DNA of 37,637 nt from NCBI GenBank assembly GCA_020073365.1, contig JAIQFL010000078.1, positions 1 to 37,637 of the forward strand, in the 5' to 3' direction. This DNA comes from Terriglobia bacterium (lineage in GTDB: Bacteria; Acidobacteriota; Terriglobia; Bryobacterales; Bryobacteraceae). Shown piece by piece: positions 33,701-37,637 of this stretch (its first letter is position 1; every line of letters begins with the position of its first letter). The notes beneath the pieces are model-generated. The model worked only from the letters and a program-made list of their open reading frames with translations. It did not search any database and had not been told where the DNA came from. A program made the position numbers and the translations under genes.

Positions 33701-34342
33701 TCCAAGGGGCTGATGGTCCTCGGAAATTACATTTACTCGAAGCTGATGGATGAGACGACATGGCTGAACGACACCGATCCACGGCCGGAGAAGCGCGTAG
33801 GCGTCTTCGACCACACGCACCGCGGCGTCATCACCGTCACCTACGAGCTACCATTTAAGGCGCGTTCCCGCTCGGCCAACCTGTTGGTCGGCGGGTGGCA
33901 TGCCAACGCGATTTACACCAGACAGACTGGCCAGCCTTTCACCTTCATGGGCACCAGTTCGCAGACCATCGGGGACGTGGTGTACCTGGGCGCGCCGCTG
34001 GTATTCAATCCCCGCGAGACCAATGGCCCGGCGTTCAACACCTCGGCCTTCGATACCAAGACAGCCGACCAGTACTCCTATCATATCCGGACCTTCTCGA
34101 CCACCTTTTCCAGCCTGCGTGGCGACAGCACCAATCAGGTGGACGGGTCGCTGCTGAAACGCTTCGACGTGGCGCAGGAGGGCAAGATGTATTTCCAACT
34201 TCGGGCGGAGTTCTTCAACCTCATGAATCACCCGATGTTCTCGTTCCCCAACCTGGCCCCGACGAACTCGGCCTTCGGCCTGATTACCGCGACCGCCAAC
34301 CGTTCACGCCAGGTACAGTTGGGCGGCCGGTTCGTGTTTTAG
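30788..34342 (+). CDS. Oar-like TonB-dependent outer-membrane receptor
   Basis: 1,184 residues from ATG 30788, preceded by GGAGAAAGAG; a longer frame upstream runs through the inverted-repeat element and is not real. A short hydrophobic N-terminus (about residues 1-20, ending LTLFSQ) is the signal peptide. Residues 22-110 are a carboxypeptidase-regulatory-like beta-sandwich (GTISGVVTDPSGASIPGAKV). A plug-like segment follows (VEVTADAPLVN pattern, NGSPWMLAQL) and then a long beta-barrel with Asn/Ser/Gly/aromatic strands, ending LGGRFVF with the terminal Phe of outer-membrane barrels. Such receptors are expanded in Acidobacteriota and are thought to take up oligosaccharides or other large nutrients. 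With the pectinesterase next door, pectin-derived substrates are plausible. A 139-nt gap separates it from the peptidase genes. Confidence 0.9.
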   Translation: MKYNLLAVLALSVPLTLFSQEFRGTISGVVTDPSGASIPGAKVTVTEINTGTKLEAVTEPTGQYTAPLLLPGDYDIAVKTQGFKEAVRKGVHLGAGEHPVIDVQMAVGDTSLSIEVTADAPLVNSENASVGSTITTKDVEDLPLNGGSPWMLAQLEMGVIYSPFTGNDTSSGAMNTYDSSNNFSIAGTPTQSSEILLNGAPNSTWDMRSAYTPPKDAVQEVRAKVLDTDAAFGHTRGGTINMVLKSGTNSLHGSLYEFNKPSNLAANSFFNNAKGLGNPVTHFNQFGGSAGGPVRIPKLYDGRDKLFWFFAWQNDRNSTPNTNFLSVPTAAEKSGDFSQIQAVDGTQLYDPYSGVSGSGGTISRSPLPGNQIPASRINPIAAAYLKFFPTPNVVGVNATSLADGYFNYGTTAPNTNSADNEEGTLDYNMTERSRLSFNVRHNALFAKSRDYFQNLATGTIGSKENWGSSLDEVYALNANNILNLRLNYTFLYESNTDPSAGFDPTTLGFPAYLAGNSQRLALPYVYFDTSTAYQSLGTTGAAKRPSQSLQLSGSWTKLRGNHALRFGGEARQQRLSASTFGASVGSFNFGGNRWVNNNASSAAAEAMGQDMAQFLYGLPTQGSYDINTSGSWYSYYSAGYAQDDWRVKRNLTLNLGIHFDHEGPTYEKWGRTESGWAFDTPNPIAQAAIAAYNRNPIAQIPVGSFNVNGGLLYPNGKGAPYENTSHLVSPRVGIAWSPNRFGGKTVIRTGFGMFVAPIVISTLSQNGKYSTDPITDQQGFSQSTAMTPSTNNYVTPGPVTFSDPFPGGALLQPAGSSAGQATFLGQSIFFLNPNMKSPYSLRWNFGIQQSLSANMLLEVAYIGNHSVHTPINYTQLNGVPRQYLSTSPFRDPAVISAMTASVSNNPFNGLVTSGTPAGSKTTVSQLLATYPEFPLGYTSGTWSGSGGVIEQNLNAGSSYFHSLNVRFQRRFSKGLMVLGNYIYSKLMDETTWLNDTDPRPEKRVGVFDHTHRGVITVTYELPFKARSRSANLLVGGWHANAIYTRQTGQPFTFMGTSSQTIGDVVYLGAPLVFNPRETNGPAFNTSAFDTKTADQYSYHIRTFSTTFSSLRGDSTNQVDGSLLKRFDVAQEGKMYFQLRAEFFNLMNHPMFSFPNLAPTNSAFGLITATANRSRQVQLGGRFVF

Positions 34343-34385
34343 GCGGATAGCCGCGCGATTTACCGTAAACGCAGATTAAACACAG

Positions 34386-34405
34386 GGCGGCCGGAACCGG
34401 CCGCC
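34386..34405 (+). terminator. GC-rich hairpin after the receptor gene
   Basis: GGCGGCC-GGAACC-GGCCGCC, a perfect 7-bp stem whose loop ends could pair further. There is no U-tract. It lies in the 139-nt gap before the peptidase pair. Confidence 0.5.
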
Positions 34406-34481
34406 TGTTCCGCGATGCTATTCTAAGAGCATGGTTTTGGTTGGAACCTGTCTTTCCGCCCGCCCGTAGGAAGTAAAACCC

Positions 34482-35861
34482 ATGAAAAAGCTAATCGCCT
34501 GTAGTCTGCTGTTTTCCGGCGCCTTTCTGGCCAGGAGCGCGGGAGTCACCATTCCGATTGAGAAGTATCAACTGAAGAATGGCCTGCGTGTCATCCTCTC
34601 CAAGGACAACGCGGTGCCGGTAGTGACCGTCTACATGATTTACGACGTCGGCGCCCGCTCGGAAGAGAAGGGCCGCACCGGGTTCGCGCACCTTTTCGAA
34701 CACATGATGTTCGAAGGTTCGGCGAACGCGCCCAAAGGCACGCACTTCGCCGCGGTCGAATCCAATGGCGGCACGCTCAACGGCTCCACCCACCCGGATT
34801 TCACCGACTACTTCGAGGTGTTGCCGTCCAACAAGCTGGCCACCGCGCTGTGGTTGGAATCGGACCGCATGCGCAGCCTGTCGATCAACGAAGAGAACCT
34901 GAAGAACCAGAAGGAGGCGGTGAAGCAGGAACGCCGGCTGAGCTTCGACAACCAGCCCTACGCCACCGCCATTGTGGACGTATGGCCTACCGTAATGTAC
35001 CGCAACTGGCAGAGTTCGCACTCTCTCATCGGGTCGTTCGAAGACCTGAATGGCGCCAGCGTAGCGGATGTTTCGAAGTTCTTCAAGACCTACTATGCCC
35101 CCAACAACGCGGCACTGGTGATTGTGGGCGATATTCAGACCGCCGAGGCGAAGAAGCTGATCGAGACGTACTTCGGCGATATCCCTTCGCAACCGCAGCC
35201 CAAGCACCCGGATATGACGGAGCCGCCGGGATTCCAGGCGGCCACCAAGGTGCAGAAGGACGCGCTGGCCCGCGTTCCAGGCGTGGTGATCGGTTATCCC
35301 GGCCCCAAGCGCCGCTCGCCGGATTACTATGCCCTGCACATGATCGATGCGATCCTCACCGCGGGCGACAGTTCCCGGATCCGCCAGGACCTGGTGAAAG
35401 GCAAGCAATCGGTCATTCAGTACGAGGCGGAGCTCGGCTGGCCGTTCGCCAGCGCCCTGGATTTCCGCGATCCGGAGCCTTACGCCATGTTCATTCTGTA
35501 CAACCCCAACTTCACCGCCAAACAGATTGTGGACCAGGTGCAGGAAGAGATCGCCAAGCTCCAGGACACGCCGCTCGACGCCAAGGAACTGGAGCGCGTG
35601 AAGACGCAGATTCGAGCCGGCGCTATCAAGGATATGCAGGGCTCGCTGAGCCGCGCGAAGACGCTGGCGCAGTATGCCATCGCGGATGGCAATCCGGAGC
35701 TGATCAACACCGAGCTGGATGTCATGCTGGCCGTGACGCCGGCGCAGATTCAGGCAGCCGCGAAGAAATTCCTCACGCCTGACAAGCGGGCCGTCATGGA
35801 GATTGTACCCGCTCCCAATCCGCAGCCTGGCACGCCGGGCCAGCAGAAGGAGGGTCAGTGA
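34482..35861 (+). CDS. M16 family zinc metallopeptidase, active subunit
   Basis: 459 residues from ATG 34482 (AGGAAG about 10 nt upstream). N-terminal signal-like segment (MKKLIACSLLFSGAFLARSA). The inverted zinc motif HLFEH (His70, Glu73, His74) with a downstream Glu, probably Glu150 in VKQERR, makes this the catalytic member of an M16B pair. Length fits the 45-50 kDa bacterial M16B subunits, with two homologous halves; the second half has the substrate-binding arginine/tyrosine-type segment near GDSSRIRQDLV. The stop overlaps the start of the partner gene (TGATG). Such pairs form heterodimers in the periplasm or envelope that degrade peptides. There is no sign of a link to the biosynthetic cluster, though peptide processing cannot be excluded. 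Confidence 0.92.
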   Translation: MKKLIACSLLFSGAFLARSAGVTIPIEKYQLKNGLRVILSKDNAVPVVTVYMIYDVGARSEEKGRTGFAHLFEHMMFEGSANAPKGTHFAAVESNGGTLNGSTHPDFTDYFEVLPSNKLATALWLESDRMRSLSINEENLKNQKEAVKQERRLSFDNQPYATAIVDVWPTVMYRNWQSSHSLIGSFEDLNGASVADVSKFFKTYYAPNNAALVIVGDIQTAEAKKLIETYFGDIPSQPQPKHPDMTEPPGFQAATKVQKDALARVPGVVIGYPGPKRRSPDYYALHMIDAILTAGDSSRIRQDLVKGKQSVIQYEAELGWPFASALDFRDPEPYAMFILYNPNFTAKQIVDQVQEEIAKLQDTPLDAKELERVKTQIRAGAIKDMQGSLSRAKTLAQYAIADGNPELINTELDVMLAVTPAQIQAAAKKFLTPDKRAVMEIVPAPNPQPGTPGQQKEGQ

Positions 35862-37261
35862 TGTCGAAGAGATCGCTCGTGATATTCGCGCTGGCTGCGT
35901 TCAGCCTGGCCGCGCAAACCGTAGACCGCACCAAGGCGCCCGTGACCGGGCCCATCCCCGGTTACAAACTCCCTCCCGTCTTCGAAACCAAGTTGCCCAA
36001 CGGCTTGGGCGTAGTTCTGGTGGAGGACAGCCGCTTTCCGCTGGTGACCGCACGCTTGAATTTTCAGGGGGGCTCGAAGTACGATCCCAAAGACATGCCG
36101 GGGCTTGCCGAAGCTGTGGGGTCGGTGATGACCGAAGGCACCAAGACCCGCACCGCCCGCCAGATTTCGGAAGAGACGGACGCCATTGGCGGTTCGCTCA
36201 ACGGCGCTGCGGGCGCGGACTCCCTAACGGTGTCCGGAGGGGCCCTCTCGGAGCACCTCACGCGACTTCTGGTGTTGATGGCGGATGTCTCCCGGAACGC
36301 CAACTTCCCCGAGGACGAAGTGAATCTTCATAAGCAAAACCGGATTCAGAGCTTGAGGAACGAGCGCTCGGAGCCGGGATTCCTGGCGGAGGAGAAGATG
36401 GCCGAAGTGGTCTACGGGTCATCGCCCTATTCGCACATCGCGCCTACCGAAGCCGCCGTCGGAAAACTGGAGCCCAAGGTGCTCGCGACCTTCCGCGATA
36501 CCTACATCCTTCCGAACAATGCCACGCTGATCGTGATCGGCAAGCTGCCCGCTCGCGCCGACCTGATGAAGACCATCACGGAGCAGTTCGGATCCTGGCA
36601 GCAGAAGACGCTACCTCCGTCACCCAAGATGGACACGCCCGCTCCCAAGCGGCAGATCGTGCTGGTGGACCGGCCCGGTTCCGTACAGGCCGATATCCAC
36701 GTGGGACGCCTGGCGCCCACGCGCTTGACGCCCGAGTATTTTCCGCTCATGGTGGGAAACACGATTCTGGGCGGGGGCGCCAATTCGCGAATGTTCAAGA
36801 ACATTCGCGAAAAGGAGGGCTTCGCGTATGACGCCCACAGCCAGTACGACACGCACCGCGACGCCGGCGACTTCGAGGCCGTGACCCAGGTGCGCAACGA
36901 GGTGATCGAGCCGGCGTTGAAAGCGGTTCTGGCCGAGTTGGATCAGATGGCCAGCACTCCCGTGGGTTCCGACGAGCTGACCAATATCAAGAACTACGTT
37001 GCCGGTCTGTATGTGCTGCGCCTGGAGACGCAGGACGGCCTGGCAAACCAGTTGAACAGCATGAAGGCTCTCGGGCTGCCCAACGACTATCTGGAGACCT
37101 ATACCACGCGGGTCCGCTCCGTAGAGCCGGACCAGGTTTTGTCGGCGGCAAAGAAGTACATGGCGCCCGGCCAGGCAGCGGTGGTGGTGGTGGGCGACGC
37201 TTCCAAAATCGGCGATGCGCTGAAGAAGTTCGGCGACGTGACGGTTACGAAAGCCAACTGA
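35861..37261 (+). CDS. M16 family peptidase-like, non-catalytic subunit
   Basis: 466 residues from ATG 35861 behind AAGGAGGG; a GTG directly before it is an alternative. A signal peptide is likely (ending FSLAAQ). The fold is M16 (LPNGLGVVLVEDSRFPLVTARL near the N-terminus; GGGANSRMFKNIREKEGFAY in the second half), but the zinc motif region reads GLAEAVGSVMTEGT, so HxxEH is absent. The partner gene just upstream supplies the zinc site; this subunit supplies the Arg/Tyr transition-state residues of the second half. The gene pair layout is standard for M16B heterodimers. Confidence 0.9.
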   Translation: MSKRSLVIFALAAFSLAAQTVDRTKAPVTGPIPGYKLPPVFETKLPNGLGVVLVEDSRFPLVTARLNFQGGSKYDPKDMPGLAEAVGSVMTEGTKTRTARQISEETDAIGGSLNGAAGADSLTVSGGALSEHLTRLLVLMADVSRNANFPEDEVNLHKQNRIQSLRNERSEPGFLAEEKMAEVVYGSSPYSHIAPTEAAVGKLEPKVLATFRDTYILPNNATLIVIGKLPARADLMKTITEQFGSWQQKTLPPSPKMDTPAPKRQIVLVDRPGSVQADIHVGRLAPTRLTPEYFPLMVGNTILGGGANSRMFKNIREKEGFAYDAHSQYDTHRDAGDFEAVTQVRNEVIEPALKAVLAELDQMASTPVGSDELTNIKNYVAGLYVLRLETQDGLANQLNSMKALGLPNDYLETYTTRVRSVEPDQVLSAAKKYMAPGQAAVVVVGDASKIGDALKKFGDVTVTKAN

Positions 37262-37637
37262 ATTGTGGGGCGGACCCCCTGGTCCGCGGCCGCTGCTTGC
37301 TGCCCGTTGACCCTGATCTCGTTAGCGGCGGGTCGAGGGGGACGCGCGCGAACTAGCGCCGGCGTCTAAGATAAGCTGCAGCCGATTGGCTTCTTGACGC
37401 GATGAGATTCCGCGACAGGGATTCGGCGCTCTCGATCCCGGCCTCATCAAGTGCTCGGTTTGGGCGTCGTACGGCCAAGTGGCATTGCAAGTCGACGGAC
37501 GCAAGCCGACTCGTCGGGAGTAGTCCGATCACGAGGCTCATTCGTACGACTTGGCGACTTATACGGCTAATCTCTGCCCGATCCACTGTGGTCGCGCGGC
37601 CAGTCACTCAGACGACGCACCACCATTCTGCCCAATG
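37262..37637. other. Right-edge intergenic region with one hairpin
   Basis: GCGGACC-CCCT-GGTCCGC (37270-37287) follows the last stop; it has no U-tract but probably ends the peptidase transcript, and hairpins of this kind are common between genes in Solibacter-like genomes. The remaining 350 nt hold only short ORFs with no recognisable features. Confidence 0.55.

Noticed and set aside
37353..37607. Short minus-strand frames at the right edge
   Set aside because: No recognisable domain, no ribosome site, and overlapping alternatives in several frames.
1..37637. CRISPR arrays, insertion sequences, prophage genes
   Set aside because: No spaced direct repeats, transposase, integrase or phage structural genes were seen.

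Overview
The window looks like a high-GC soil bacterium of the Acidobacteriota, probably near Solibacter/Bryobacter. Pointers are an Oar-type TonB-dependent receptor with an N-terminal carboxypeptidase-regulatory domain, a pectinesterase fused to a propeller, an M16 peptidase pair, and hairpin-rich intergenic repeats. The assignment is by eye; no database was searched.

Left part (1-5780, minus strand): a small operon of a coiled-coil protein of unknown function, a protein with one NRPS condensation domain between linker or docking segments, and a multidomain NRPS (C-T-C, running off the left edge) whose first C domain has lost its catalytic histidine. No adenylation domain is visible on this strand. 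Across a shared intergenic region start a CsaA-like tRNA-binding OB-fold protein and a propeller-TPR-methyltransferase fusion (plus strand).

Centre (9198-22978, plus strand): one tight operon of nine genes behind a good promoter. In order: methyltransferase, B12-type radical SAM enzyme carrying an orphan condensation C-lobe, half-C/A/T NRPS module, isopenicillin-N-epimerase-like PLP enzyme starting with a PhzF-like stub, alanine-racemase-like enzyme, GGCT-fold protein, degenerate leucyl-tRNA-synthetase paralogue, class I methyltransferase and ATP-grasp ligase. This is a biosynthetic cluster that combines thiotemplate chemistry with an aminoacyl-tRNA-synthetase paralogue. The product is unknown.

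Immediately after the operon (23044-23237) is a well-formed tRNA cloverleaf whose D-loop holds a 117-nt insertion, with anticodon UGG on a body that does not look like tRNA-Pro. It has its own candidate promoter. Next comes a 101-codon Ala/Pro-rich ORF with a 12-nt Shine-Dalgarno match and a TTG start; 11 of its 15 proline codons are CCA, the codon a UGG anticodon reads. A convergent AurF-type diiron N-oxygenase gene follows. The synthetase paralogue, interrupted tRNA, strongly initiated peptide, ATP-grasp ligase and N-oxygenase together form the best candidate for an undescribed system. That they work together is inference from proximity.

Right part (25190-37261): isoleucyl-tRNA synthetase of the IleRS2 type with the swapped GxHH signature, ending at a clear intrinsic terminator; a secreted pectinesterase-propeller protein; a 120-bp inverted-repeat element; the Oar-like outer-membrane receptor; and an active/inactive M16 peptidase pair. 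These look like ordinary genome background. The last 376 bases hold only a hairpin.
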